Of a DNA stretch of 64,000 nt, positions 54,600-63,689 are shown piece after piece; position 1 is the stretch's first letter, and each line of letters starts with the position of its first letter. A program made the translations under genes and the position numbers. This DNA comes from Segetibacter koreensis DSM 18137 (lineage in GTDB: Bacteria; Bacteroidota; Bacteroidia; Chitinophagales; Chitinophagaceae): the NCBI RefSeq assembly GCF_000374045.1, contig NZ_KB893359.1, positions 124,001-188,000 of the forward strand, given 5' to 3'. A model generated the notes under the pieces. The model searched no databases, was not told the origin of the DNA, and saw only the letters and a list, made by a program, of their open reading frames with translations.

Positions 54600-56366
54600 A
54601 TGATTAACTCAATTCTTGATGTAGAAGAACAAATCGTAGTTAAGCAAAAACCAGCAAAACCAGCGCTTCAAGGTCCGGGAATAATGAGCGGTGCCCAGGC
54701 GGTTCTTGAAGCATTTCTTGCTGAAGACGTTGATACCATTTTTGGTTATCCCGGCGGAGCTATCATGCCAATTTATGATGCGCTGTACGATTACCAGGAA
54801 AAGTTGAAACACATTCTCGTCAGGCACGAGCAGGGAGGCATTCATGCTGCGCAGGGTTATGCACGTGCATCTGGCCGTACAGGTGTCGTGTTTGCAACAA
54901 GTGGTCCCGGAGCGACTAATTTAGTCACAGGATTGGCGGATGCAATGATTGATAGTACTCCGCTGGTATGTATAACAGGACAGGTTTTTGCTCATTTGCT
55001 TGGCACCGATGCCTTCCAGGAAGTTGATGTAGTCAATATAACCACACCAGTTACAAAATGGAATTACCAGGTAACTGATGCTTCAGAAATTCCGTTGGTT
55101 TTATCAAAAGCATTTTATATAGCAAAAACCGGCAGACCCGGACCAGTGCTAATTGACATTACAAAAAATGCTCAGCTTGATAAATTTTCTTATGAGGGTT
55201 ACAAACGTTGCGATCATATTCGCAGCTATCGTCCCAAGCCTGTAATAAGAAAAGAATACATAGAAGAAGCAGCAAAACTTATAAACGAAGCTAAGAAACC
55301 TTTTGTACTCTGGGGACAGGGTGTAATATTAGGCAAGGCCGAAAAAGAATTTAAAGCTTTTTTAGAAAAGAGTGGCATTCCTGCAGCCTGGACAATTTTA
55401 GGTGCAAGCGCTATCCCTACAGACCATCCTTTAAATGTGGGAATGCTTGGCATGCACGGTAACTATGGTCCAAACGTACTTACCAACGAGTGTGATGTGA
55501 TGATAGCAATAGGTATGCGCTTTGACGACCGTGTAACCGGGAGACTTGATAAATATGCAAAGCAGGCAAAAGTCATTCATTTAGATATTGACCCTTCAGA
55601 AATAGATAAAAATGTAAAAGCAACCGTTGGTGTATGGGGAGACTGTAAAGAAACATTACCTATTCTTACTAAACTGGTTGAGCAAAAAGAACATACTGAA
55701 TGGCTTGAAAAGTTTCATGAATATAGTAAAAAAGAAACTGAATTAGTTATTTATCCGGAGTTAAACCCTACAGGTGAAAAATTGACAATGGGTGAGGTTA
55801 TTAACCAGATAAATTTACTTACCAAGGGAGACGCAATCATGGTAACAGACGTTGGTCAACACCAAATGGTCACATGCAGGTACGCAAAATTTAACCAGTC
55901 AAAGAGTAACATAACCTCAGGAGGCGCAGGCACTATGGGCTTTGGATTGCCTGCTGCAATAGGCGCAAAATTTGGTGCTCCCGAAAGGACAGTCATAGCC
56001 ATAGTTGGTGATGGCGGCATTCAAATGACTATTCAGGAGTTGGGTACTATAATGCAGACGGAAGTAAATGTGAAAATTGTGATCCTGAATAACGAATTTC
56101 TTGGAATGGTAAGGCAATGGCAGCAATTGTTTCACGACAAGCGCTATTCCTTTGTCGACATTACCAGTCCTGATTATGTAACGGTTGCCAAGGGGTATGG
56201 CATTGCTGGTAGAAAAGTTTCTGCGCGAGGAGATTTACAACCAGCATTACAAGAAATGTTTAATCATAATGGTTCATACCTGCTCGAAGTAATGGTAGCA
56301 AAGGAAGATAATGTGTTTCCAATGGTTCCACAGGGATGTAGCGTAGCGGAAATAAGATTGGCGTAG
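54600..56366 (+). CDS. ilvB: Acetolactate synthase large subunit
   Basis: 588 residues from ATG 54600 (a GTG lies directly before). Thiamine-diphosphate enzyme: the glutamate that activates ThDP in RHEQGGIHAAQGYARASG, FAD region MLGMHGNYGPNV, and the ThDP/Mg motif GDGGIQMTIQELGTIMQTEVNVKIVILNN with G-D-G and the NN end. It makes acetolactate from two pyruvates, or acetohydroxybutyrate for isoleucine. It depends on thiamine pyrophosphate, the molecule sensed by the riboswitch at 21109. Followed by the small subunit after 136 bp. Confidence 0.96.
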   Translation: MINSILDVEEQIVVKQKPAKPALQGPGIMSGAQAVLEAFLAEDVDTIFGYPGGAIMPIYDALYDYQEKLKHILVRHEQGGIHAAQGYARASGRTGVVFATSGPGATNLVTGLADAMIDSTPLVCITGQVFAHLLGTDAFQEVDVVNITTPVTKWNYQVTDASEIPLVLSKAFYIAKTGRPGPVLIDITKNAQLDKFSYEGYKRCDHIRSYRPKPVIRKEYIEEAAKLINEAKKPFVLWGQGVILGKAEKEFKAFLEKSGIPAAWTILGASAIPTDHPLNVGMLGMHGNYGPNVLTNECDVMIAIGMRFDDRVTGRLDKYAKQAKVIHLDIDPSEIDKNVKATVGVWGDCKETLPILTKLVEQKEHTEWLEKFHEYSKKETELVIYPELNPTGEKLTMGEVINQINLLTKGDAIMVTDVGQHQMVTCRYAKFNQSKSNITSGGAGTMGFGLPAAIGAKFGAPERTVIAIVGDGGIQMTIQELGTIMQTEVNVKIVILNNEFLGMVRQWQQLFHDKRYSFVDITSPDYVTVAKGYGIAGRKVSARGDLQPALQEMFNHNGSYLLEVMVAKEDNVFPMVPQGCSVAEIRLA

Positions 56367-56502
56367 AACCAAAATTAATTGGTCAACCAATTTCAATCAC
56401 GCGTTATTGAGGTTTAGTATTTAATTTAGGAATATGTGTGTAGCGAACGAAAGAATAGAAATATAGCATTGTTGGGTCGCACACTTCAACTCTTGTACAA
56501 TT

Positions 56503-57141
56503 ATGGACAAAAAAAATACAGGCAACGTTAGCGGTTCCCCATCCTTAACAGGAGGCAAACAGGAATATACCATAACAGTATATGCAGAAAACCAGGTTGG
56601 TTTGTTAGTGCGTATAGCTATTATTTTTTCCAGAAGGAAAATAAATATTGAAAGTATTAATAGTTCACCTTCTGAAATAGAAAGTATTTCACGCTTTACT
56701 ATCGTTATACATGAAACAGTAGACGTAGTAAAAAAAGTAGCACGCCAGATTGAAAAGCAGGTTGAAGTATTGAAAGTGTATTTTAATACAAATGATGAAA
56801 TAGTATGGCAGGAACTAGCCATGTACAAAGTAAGTACAGACCAGATTGCAGAAAAAGTGCAGGTAGAACGACTTCTTCGTGAATACGGTGCCAGGGCAGT
56901 CGTTATCAGAAAAGATTATACAGTTTTTGAGACAAGTGGACACCGGGAAGAAACTGACAGGTTAATTTCTTTTTTGAGCCCTTATGGATTGATAGAATTT
57001 GTAAGAAGTGCAAGGGTGGCAATCATAAAAGCAAGCCACGGTTTTCATGACAAACTGAAAGAATTTGAAGAAGCGGAGCCAGGTGAAGAAGCAGTTGAAA
57101 ATGAATACCTTAATAAGCAGGAAGAAGTTTTTACTATGTAA
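56503..57141 (+). CDS. ilvN: Acetolactate synthase small (regulatory) subunit
   Basis: 212 residues. N-terminal ACT domain (~22-95): YTITVYAENQVGLLVRIAIIFSRRKINIESINSSPSE, the valine-binding and subunit interface. C-terminal half (~105-185, ALYKVST-type start MYKVSTDQIAEKVQVERLLREYGARAVVI) is the second domain of IlvH-type subunits. It binds IlvB and gives feedback control by valine. The acidic tail (EEAEPGEEAVENEY) is a lineage feature. The 136-bp gap before it holds AATTGGT/ACCAATT arms around 56383-56398, possibly structural. Confidence 0.93.
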   Translation: MDKKNTGNVSGSPSLTGGKQEYTITVYAENQVGLLVRIAIIFSRRKINIESINSSPSEIESISRFTIVIHETVDVVKKVARQIEKQVEVLKVYFNTNDEIVWQELAMYKVSTDQIAEKVQVERLLREYGARAVVIRKDYTVFETSGHREETDRLISFLSPYGLIEFVRSARVAIIKASHGFHDKLKEFEEAEPGEEAVENEYLNKQEEVFTM

Positions 57142-57230
57142 AAGCCTGAATCTCTTTTTATTGGATCAGGAGGGTGAGTACTTAATAAATCATTTTTATA
57201 CATTAAAGTTCTTTATTAAAAAACAACAGC

Positions 57231-57623
57231 ATGAATGTTGAAAAAACGATTCCTATTTTGAGAATCTTTGATTATGACAAAGCTGTTGAGTTTTACATCG
57301 ATTGGCTCGGTTTTGAAATTGTATGGGAACACCATTTTGAAGAAAATACGCCGGTATATATGGAAGTAGCCAAAGATGGTTTAACATTACACTTAAGCGA
57401 ACATCACGGAGATGGAACACCTGGAAGCAGGGTGTTTGTTTGGTGCAAAAATTTAAAGGAATATCATCAACAACTGATTGATAAAAAATATAAGTACAAC
57501 AAACCAGGTTTTGACGAGACATTTTATGGTTCCTGGTGTGTAGAAGTAATTGATCCTTTTGCTAACAAAATATTATTTAACGAAAAAAAAGCTGAAAACA
57601 TTTCAAAACGTACAAGTGAGTGA
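57231..57623 (+). CDS. VOC (glyoxalase/bleomycin resistance-like) superfamily protein
   Basis: 130 residues. One VOC module pair: TIPILRIFDYDKAVEFYIDWLGFEIVWEHHF and the C-terminal GSWCVEVIDPFANKILFNE. Metal ligand candidates are the His pair in LHLSEHHGDGT and the terminal Glu. The family includes metal-dependent dioxygenases, glyoxalases and drug-binding proteins; this group is usually annotated glyoxalase superfamily protein without proven activity. It lies between ilvN and ilvC on the same strand, an unexpected position for a gene not known in branched-chain synthesis. Confidence 0.85.
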   Translation: MNVEKTIPILRIFDYDKAVEFYIDWLGFEIVWEHHFEENTPVYMEVAKDGLTLHLSEHHGDGTPGSRVFVWCKNLKEYHQQLIDKKYKYNKPGFDETFYGSWCVEVIDPFANKILFNEKKAENISKRTSE

Positions 57624-57724
57624 CACAACAAAAGCTGAATAGAAATCAGGTGTTGGTTACAGAAAAATAAAATTTGCAATCAAAACTTTCAAATTAAAAA
57701 TCAGAACTTAAAACCTAAATAACA

Positions 57725-58819
57725 ATGGCAAAATTAAATTTTGGCGGTGTTGAAGAAAATGTAGTAACACGCGAAGAATTTCCTTTGGCAAAAGCACAGG
57801 AAGTATTGAAAGACGAAGTAGTAGCTGTAATTGGTTACGGCGTACAAGGTCCTGGACAGGCTTTGAACCAAAAAGAAAACGGTGTGAATGTGATAGTGGG
57901 ACAACGCAAAAATTCGAAGTCGTGGGATAAAGCGGTTCGGGACGGTTTTGTTCCGGGCGAGACATTATTTGATATAGAGGAAGCACTGCAACGCGGTACA
58001 ATCATCTGCTACTTACTTAGCGATGCTGCACAAATTCAATTGTGGCCAACGGTTAAAAAGCATTTAACTCCTGGTAAGGCTTTATATTTTTCTCATGGTT
58101 TTGGTATCACTTACAACGACCAAACCGGCATTATTCCTCCATCTGATGTAGATGTTTTCCTAGTGGCTCCTAAAGGCTCTGGCACATCTTTACGCAGAAT
58201 GTTTTTGCAAGGGCGTGGATTAAACAGTAGTTATGCTATTTTTCAGGATGCAACAGGTCGGGCCTGGGAAAGAGTAATTGCTTTAGGTATTGCAATTGGT
58301 AGTGGCTACTTATTTGAAACAGATTTCAGAAAAGAAGTTTTCTCTGATCTTACCGGTGAGCGTGGAACTTTGATGGGTGCCATCCAGGGTATCTTTGCTG
58401 CTCAATACGAGGTTTTAAGGTCAAATGGACACTCTCCTTCTGAAGCCTTTAATGAGACAGTTGAAGAGCTAACACAGTCTCTAATGCCACTAGTCGCCGA
58501 GAATGGTATGGACTGGATGTATGCGAACTGCTCTACCACTGCACAACGTGGAGCCTTGGATTGGTGGAAAAAATTCCGTGATGCTACTTTACCGGTATTT
58601 AAAGACTTGTACCAGAGCGTTGCCGCAGGAAAAGAAGCGGCAAAATCAATAGAAAGCAACAGCAAACCTGATTACCGCGTTAAGTTAGAAGAAGAATTAA
58701 AAGAATTGCGTGAAAGTGAAATGTGGCAGGCTGGTAAAACTGTAAGAAGTCTCAGACCTGAAAACCAGGAACCTTCTACGCAGGAAAATGAAGAAAAGTT
58801 TGAAGAAGCGGTTATTTAA
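57725..58819 (+). CDS. ilvC: Ketol-acid reductoisomerase (class I)
   Basis: 364 residues. Rossmann motif GYGVQGPGQALN near 38 and a cofactor loop GQRKNSKSWDKA, whose Arg, Lys and Ser residues suit NADPH. LVAPKGSGTSLRRMF; the metal-binding helices have FSDLTGERGTLMGAIQG and ANCSTTAQRGALDW. Converts acetolactate to dihydroxyisovalerate. The knotted C-terminal domain is single, so class I, with an acidic tail of ~25 residues (ENQEPSTQENEEKFEEAVI). It precedes ilvA by 157 bp with a structured region in between. Confidence 0.96.
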   Translation: MAKLNFGGVEENVVTREEFPLAKAQEVLKDEVVAVIGYGVQGPGQALNQKENGVNVIVGQRKNSKSWDKAVRDGFVPGETLFDIEEALQRGTIICYLLSDAAQIQLWPTVKKHLTPGKALYFSHGFGITYNDQTGIIPPSDVDVFLVAPKGSGTSLRRMFLQGRGLNSSYAIFQDATGRAWERVIALGIAIGSGYLFETDFRKEVFSDLTGERGTLMGAIQGIFAAQYEVLRSNGHSPSEAFNETVEELTQSLMPLVAENGMDWMYANCSTTAQRGALDWWKKFRDATLPVFKDLYQSVAAGKEAAKSIESNSKPDYRVKLEEELKELRESEMWQAGKTVRSLRPENQEPSTQENEEKFEEAVI

Positions 58820-58828
58820 ATAAACAAG

Positions 58829-58937
58829 ACCACGATTTTTATAGATTGATAGTTTTTTTGTTAAGGTAAAGTAGAATTCATTTACTGCAGCCCTTAACCT
58901 TAAAATCTTTCGTAACTTTATAGATCGTGGTTTTTTT
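58829..58937 (+). promoter_or_regulatory. Structured intercistronic region between ilvC and ilvA
   Basis: ACCACGAT (58829-58836) pairs with ATCGTGGT (58924-58931), immediately followed by a run of T. Inside, TTAAGGT (58861-58867) pairs with ACCTTAA (58897-58903) and a further GTAAA/TTTAC step lies within. It could be a terminator with a large loop or an attenuator for ilvA. No regulatory peptide seen. Confidence 0.5.
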
Positions 58938-58976
58938 ATTTTACCTCATCCAACCCACGACCTTGATGACCACAAT

Positions 58977-60239
58977 ATGCAAACAAGCACAGATAAAAAG
59001 CCGGTTTTAGACTTTATTAAAGCAACGGAAAGAATAAAACAACTGGTTAATAAAACTCCACTTGTTTATCATCATAATCTTTCAAAAAAGTATGGGTGCA
59101 ATATTTATCTCAAGAGAGAAGATTTGCAAATTGTTAGATCTTACAAGATCCGCGGTGCCTATAATATGATGAGCAGCCTCCCTGCAGAAAAGCTAGAATG
59201 TGGTGTAGTGTGCGCAAGTGCCGGAAATCATGCACAAGGTTTTGCCTACTCGTGTAAGAAACTGAATGTGAAAGGAGTTGTTTTTATGCCTTCTATCACT
59301 CCCAAGCAAAAGATACAGCAAACCAAGATGTTTGGTGAGCAAAATGTTCAAATAATATTAGTTGGAGATACTTTCGATGACTGTGCAATTGCAGCAAAAA
59401 AATATACTGCTGACCATGGGATGACGTTTATACCACCCTTTGAAGATTATAAGATAATTGAAGGTCAAGCAACTGTAGCAGTTGAAATTTATGAGGAGTT
59501 ATCAAATATTGATTATCTTTTTGTACCTGTTGGCGGCGGGGGATTAGCTGCGGGAATTGGCTCTTACATGAAAACAGTTAGTCCAAAAACAAAAATCATA
59601 GGTGTTGAACCTGAAGGTGCTCCATCTATGCTGGCTGCTTTTAAAGCCGGTCACCCGGTAACCCTGGAAAATATCGACAGCTTTGTAGATGGAGCTTCTG
59701 TAAAGCGTGTTGGTGATATCACTTATTCTATTTGCAAAGATGTTTTAGACGATATGCACCTTGTTCCGGAAGGAAAGGTATGCTCTACAATCTTGCAATT
59801 ATACAATGAAGATGCGATTGTAGTTGAACCTGCCGGAGCTTTGTCCATTGCTGCTCTTGATGATTATAAAGAACAAATAAAGAGTAAAAACGTTGTTTGC
59901 ATATTAAGTGGCAGCAACAATGATATAGATAGGATGCAGGAGATAAAAGAAAGGTCTTTGCAATATGAAGGCTTAAAGCATTATTTTCTCATTCGCTTTG
60001 CACAAAGACCAGGGGCTTTAAAAGAATTCGTAAACAATGTTCTGGGACCAACTGATGACATTACCCGTTTTGAGTATATGCAGAAGAATAACAAAGAAGC
60101 AGGACCAGCACTTGTTGGAATAGAACTGAAAAATAAAGATGATTATAAGCGATTGATCAACCAAATGAAGATTTTAAATTTCAAGTATACGGAACTAAAT
60201 AAAAATGACCTTTTGTATGCCCACCTTGTTACCGGGTAA
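58977..60239 (+). CDS. ilvA: Threonine ammonia-lyase (biosynthetic threonine deaminase)
   Basis: 420 residues. The PLP lysine is in RSYKIRGAYNMMSS, phosphate loop VPVGGGGLAAG, and SAGNHAQGFAYSC. The C-terminal ~85 residues (LKHYFLIRFAQRPGALKEFVNNVLG) form one ACT-like regulatory domain, as in Bacillus IlvA rather than the two of E. coli. Makes 2-oxobutanoate and ammonia from threonine, committing it to isoleucine; likely inhibited by isoleucine. It ends the cluster and is followed by a spacer and a strong terminator. Confidence 0.95.
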   Translation: MQTSTDKKPVLDFIKATERIKQLVNKTPLVYHHNLSKKYGCNIYLKREDLQIVRSYKIRGAYNMMSSLPAEKLECGVVCASAGNHAQGFAYSCKKLNVKGVVFMPSITPKQKIQQTKMFGEQNVQIILVGDTFDDCAIAAKKYTADHGMTFIPPFEDYKIIEGQATVAVEIYEELSNIDYLFVPVGGGGLAAGIGSYMKTVSPKTKIIGVEPEGAPSMLAAFKAGHPVTLENIDSFVDGASVKRVGDITYSICKDVLDDMHLVPEGKVCSTILQLYNEDAIVVEPAGALSIAALDDYKEQIKSKNVVCILSGSNNDIDRMQEIKERSLQYEGLKHYFLIRFAQRPGALKEFVNNVLGPTDDITRFEYMQKNNKEAGPALVGIELKNKDDYKRLINQMKILNFKYTELNKNDLLYAHLVTG

Positions 60240-60550
60240 CCCAACTATTAATCCAAAGGAATAACGCCTGAATTAGTCGCTATAAGCTTTTAATTGTCCT
60301 TATTCGATAATGTCTCCGTGAATTGCAAAAAATGAACATTTCCCGATTTTTTTTCGTTGAAGATACCTACCTTGATAAAACCTTCTGCGAGTCAACCAAT
60401 GCAAGCATTGATTTTTATTTACTAGTAAACATTCTTATTCATTAAAGCGCCAACAAGTATCGTTAAAAGATGTTTGCGGCTACCAGAGTGGTCAGCATTA
60501 TTAAAGGTGATCAACAATTGGAACTGCCTCATTGTTAACCATAAAAACTA
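60240..60550. other. Intergenic region after ilvA
   Basis: AT-rich; no reading frame or repeat of note before the terminator at 60551. The distance to the terminator (~310 bp after the stop) is long for ilvA. Confidence 0.4.
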
Positions 60551-60598
60551 GGTATACAAAAAAAGTCCTCCAAACAAGGAGGACTTTTTTTGCATACC
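60551..60598. terminator. Bidirectional intrinsic terminator between ilvA and tonB
   Basis: AAAAAAAGTCCTCC and GGAGGACTTTTTTT form a 14-bp stem around a 6-base loop; flanking GGTAT (60551-60555) and ATACC (60594-60598) extend it. Serves both convergent transcripts. Confidence 0.92.
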
Positions 60599-60636
60599 AT
60601 TGAACTTCTTTCAATGATTATTTCTTTGCAATAATA

Positions 60637-61470
60637 TTATTCTTCTGCTACCTGGAAGGTTACAAACTGAATAGCCTGATAAATAACATTTCTTCCATTT
60701 TGAACTGCAGGCTCCCACTTTGGACCTTTCTTGATAACTTTTACGGCTTCCGGTCCGCAACTTGGACAAGGTTTTGGAACTTCAATTGCTTGTACATTAC
60801 TGATGTTTCCTTCCTTATCAACAATAAACTGAACTTTAACTGTATAATTACCAGTTGGGGCACCATCATTGGCAGCTACATTCGCATCAAGATTTCTTTC
60901 CAGGTATCGTTTCCATCCTTCAGGTCCGCCTGGAAATTTAGCTTCCTTTTCTACTTTGGTAAATACTTTATCGTAATCTTCTTCCACCTTTTTAGGGGCT
61001 TCTACTACACCGGTACCTTGTTCTACAGGAGGGGCAACAAAACCTTCATCTTTTTTTCCTTCCTGGTTAATAGTACCGATTTTTGTTTCTTCAAGTTTCT
61101 CCTGAGGAGGTGGTGGTTCTTTCACTTCTTCATCCTTTACAATCTTAGGAGGAGTAAATTTAGTGATCTCTACTTTTGGAGGTTCTGGTTTCGGAGGAGG
61201 AGGTGGAGGAGGTGGCTCCGGCTTCTTCTCTTCGGTTTTAATATCCTCTAATTGCACATCCTGCACAATTATTTTGTTCTTGTCGTTGTCATTCCCCTTT
61301 GCCATTATTTGCGAAAGGAGAAACAACAAACATGCAACCACCATACCTGAAATAGCTATGATTATCCGTCGGTTGTATGTTTTTCTTAGCTCGTAAGCTC
61401 CATATTCTTTATTTCTTCCCTCAAAAAGAATATCGAGAAAATCCGCATTTTGAATTTTGTTAATATCCAT
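60637..61470 (-). CDS. tonB: Energy transducer TonB
   Basis: 277 residues. A cytoplasmic N-terminus with the Bacteroidota-specific FLDILFEGRNKEYGAYELRKTYNRR is followed by one membrane helix (~36-57). Then a periplasmic Pro/Lys/Glu-rich spacer (PPPPPPPPKPEPPK and later acidic Pro repeats) and a C-terminal TonB domain (GNYTVKVQFIVDKEGNISNVQAIE ... GPKWEPAVQNGRNV) with the family terminal residues. Links the proton motive force, harnessed by ExbB/ExbD, to outer membrane receptors. Last gene of the exb operon, 49 bp after exbD. Confidence 0.95.
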   Translation of the reverse strand: MDINKIQNADFLDILFEGRNKEYGAYELRKTYNRRIIIAISGMVVACLLFLLSQIMAKGNDNDKNKIIVQDVQLEDIKTEEKKPEPPPPPPPPKPEPPKVEITKFTPPKIVKDEEVKEPPPPQEKLEETKIGTINQEGKKDEGFVAPPVEQGTGVVEAPKKVEEDYDKVFTKVEKEAKFPGGPEGWKRYLERNLDANVAANDGAPTGNYTVKVQFIVDKEGNISNVQAIEVPKPCPSCGPEAVKVIKKGPKWEPAVQNGRNVIYQAIQFVTFQVAEE

Positions 61471-61519
61471 TGTTTATGTCTTTAAAGATAAAGATAATAT
61501 ATTGTAATCAGTTTAGGAT

Positions 61520-62065
61520 CTATTTACCAGCTGCGCCGCTTGCATCACTAACTTTTACTAACTGGGCTTCAACATCACTGATATCTACCAACGCGTAACG
61601 CTTAATATCATTTATGGTCATTTCATCCAGTGCGTCTACTACATCTTTGTAAGTTGATTCTTCTCCTGGTTTAATTACAATCATTAGATCTTCAGGTGGT
61701 GTAGACCTTTTCTTTTTTATTATCTCCCCTCTGATCTTCTTCATTGTACTGCTTTTAAGATTTGAGGCAGAGGGGTCTAACTGTCCTTCGTAATAATAGA
61801 CATCGTTATTTTTCCCCAACAACAAAGTGAGCGCTCCGCTTTCTTTAAGCTTATTCTGCTCTTCCGGCTTATCAGTGTCTTTAGGCAAGTTCAGCTTCAT
61901 AGCCGTCGGCTGACTCATCGTTGTAGTGAAAATAAAGAATGTAATCAATAGAAATCCAAGATCAACCATGGGTGTAAGATCCACCCTGGTAGATGCTTTT
62001 TTTGCCTTTTTGACTCCGGGGCCTTTCTTATGATGACCGCCACCGGAGGTATCCATTTCTGCCAT
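61520..62065 (-). CDS. exbD: Biopolymer transport protein ExbD/TolR family (second copy)
   Basis: 181 residues. A short Gly/His/Lys-rich N-terminus (GGGHHKKGPGVKKAKKAST) is followed by RVDLTPMVDLGFLLITFFIFTTTMS, a single membrane helix with the proton-handling Asp in TPMVDLGFLL. The remainder is periplasmic, ending in the ExbD core (VVIKPGEESTYKDVVDALDEM-type). Works with ExbB as the proton channel for TonB. It is the second of two ExbD paralogues here, a common arrangement in Bacteroidota. Confidence 0.93.
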   Translation of the reverse strand: MAEMDTSGGGHHKKGPGVKKAKKASTRVDLTPMVDLGFLLITFFIFTTTMSQPTAMKLNLPKDTDKPEEQNKLKESGALTLLLGKNNDVYYYEGQLDPSASNLKSSTMKKIRGEIIKKKRSTPPEDLMIVIKPGEESTYKDVVDALDEMTINDIKRYALVDISDVEAQLVKVSDASGAAGK

Positions 62066-62093
62066 TTCTGATATTTTTTTAAGTTATAAAATC

Positions 62094-62759
62094 TTATTCC
62101 TCTGATATGCTTTGCCCACTCTTGAACTTTTTCCAAAGATCAGTGCCTTCAGGAACGCCTTCTGCATTGGTTACCATTTGAAATTTGAACTGGTCATTCT
62201 TTTTCAATGCAGTCAGTATATTTTTAAAAGACGGATATTTCGCTAAATTATCTCCCTTAAACAAAATATTTATTTTTGTACCTGTAGCTGAATGAGCTGC
62301 TACTATTGCTCGCATCCACGCAACCATTTCGTTATGAGCCGTATCCTGCGTAGGTATTCCCGGTAACGATTCTGCTTTCAACTTATCTGTAGGAATCTGT
62401 AGAACAGATTTTAGTTGAGAAATAGGTGTTCCGAAAAAGTTGGCTTTTTTGAAAGCGGCAATATCAGACGGAGAAAGATTTGCTCCGTTATTTGCATTTA
62501 ACTGGTTTGCAACTTCCCCTTTTACTTCTTCGTTATCCAAAGAAACATAAGTTTTTCCGTCTTTAGTAATGCTTATCAAAGTCACATCTTTTTCAGGTGC
62601 TACTTTAGAAGAGACGGAGCTGGGAGTTTCTACAGTAATAGCTTCCGCGGGTTTAAACTTAGTTGTAAGGATGAAAAAGGACAATAAAAGGAAAGCAACA
62701 TCACACATCGCCGTCATGTCAACTGCTGTGCTCTTCCTTGCTATTTTAGGTCTTGCCAT
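62094..62759 (-). CDS. exbD: Biopolymer transport protein ExbD/TolR family (first copy)
   Basis: 221 residues. N-terminus MARPKIARKSTAVDMTAMCDVAFLLLSFFILTTKF, one membrane helix with the conserved Asp in MTAMCDVAFLLLSF. The periplasmic domain is longer than in the second copy, with an insertion around 75-125, suggesting the paralogues have distinct partners. Placed between exbB and the second exbD, with gaps of 63 and 28 bp. Confidence 0.92.
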   Translation of the reverse strand: MARPKIARKSTAVDMTAMCDVAFLLLSFFILTTKFKPAEAITVETPSSVSSKVAPEKDVTLISITKDGKTYVSLDNEEVKGEVANQLNANNGANLSPSDIAAFKKANFFGTPISQLKSVLQIPTDKLKAESLPGIPTQDTAHNEMVAWMRAIVAAHSATGTKINILFKGDNLAKYPSFKNILTALKKNDQFKFQMVTNAEGVPEGTDLWKKFKSGQSISEE

Positions 62760-62822
62760 TATTTTTAATTTAATTCAATTATAGAGATGCAGAATTTTAT
62801 ATTTTCCACAAAAATATTACTA

Positions 62823-63689
62823 CTATTTGTAATTAGCAGCAAAGCTTTGTGTTAGCGTAAATCCTGATTCATCAATACCGTATGTAATTCCGTCAATTCT
62901 TGTTGTGAAAACGTTGTACATGATAATAGCAATGGCTGAAGTACCAATTCCAAGAGCCGTGTTATACAAAGCTTCAGAAATACCCTGAGATAATTTTTGC
63001 GCTGCTTCACCACCACCGCTTTCGCCAAGTGCAGAGAATGAACGAATCATACCTAATACCGTTCCTAACAGACCTAATAACGTTGCTACTGATGCAATCG
63101 TCGATAAGAATACAAGGTTTTTTTCCAACATAGGCAACTCAAGAGCTGTAGCTTCTTCTACCTCTTTTTGAATGTTCAGGATTTTTTGATCCGTCTCCAG
63201 TTCTGTGTTGACTATCATTTCTTTGTATTTACGCAGACCGGCTTTCATAACATTTCCTACAGAACCTTTTTGTCTATCACATTCTGCAATGGCTTTATCA
63301 ACGTCTTTATTAGCCAAATGAAATTGAACTTTTCTGATAAATTCGGTAATGCTGCCACTGCCTGCAGCTTTTGACACTGTAAGCATTCTTTCAATAACAA
63401 AAGTCAGAACAATTAAGAAAAGACCAATAAGAATAGGTACGATAATTCCTCCTTCGTACATACGTGATAGATTTCCTTTAGGACCCTGGTGGTTAGGCCA
63501 AAAACCACCTGTCTTATCAGGAGCTGTGAAATTAGCATCTGCCCCAATTACAAACCGCCATAAACAATACCCTAAAATAATACAAGCCAGGGGAGCAATC
63601 CATGAAATGGAATTTCCTGATTTTTTTGCATGCGCCGCCGAAGTCGTTGTTGTGCTTTTAACTGTAGCAGTTGGTTTAATTTCCGCCAT
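62823..63689 (-). CDS. exbB: MotA/TolQ/ExbB proton channel protein
   Basis: 288 residues. Hydrophobic segments at about 30-48, 80-102, 193-216 and 236-260. The MotA/ExbB core is ELPMLEKNLVFLSTIASVATLLGLLGTVLGMIRSF followed by SQGISEALYNTALGIGTSAIAIIMYNVF, the conserved helices that line the proton pore with ExbD. Preceded by a polar N-terminus of ~28 residues rich in Thr and Ala. First gene of exbB-exbD-exbD-tonB. Confidence 0.94.
   Translation of the reverse strand: MAEIKPTATVKSTTTTSAAHAKKSGNSISWIAPLACIILGYCLWRFVIGADANFTAPDKTGGFWPNHQGPKGNLSRMYEGGIIVPILIGLFLIVLTFVIERMLTVSKAAGSGSITEFIRKVQFHLANKDVDKAIAECDRQKGSVGNVMKAGLRKYKEMIVNTELETDQKILNIQKEVEEATALELPMLEKNLVFLSTIASVATLLGLLGTVLGMIRSFSALGESGGGEAAQKLSQGISEALYNTALGIGTSAIAIIMYNVFTTRIDGITYGIDESGFTLTQSFAANYK

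Noticed and set aside
61163-61396. Gly-rich plus-strand frame
   Set aside because: It is the complement of the Pro-rich spacer of tonB; the glycine run is an artefact of proline codons.
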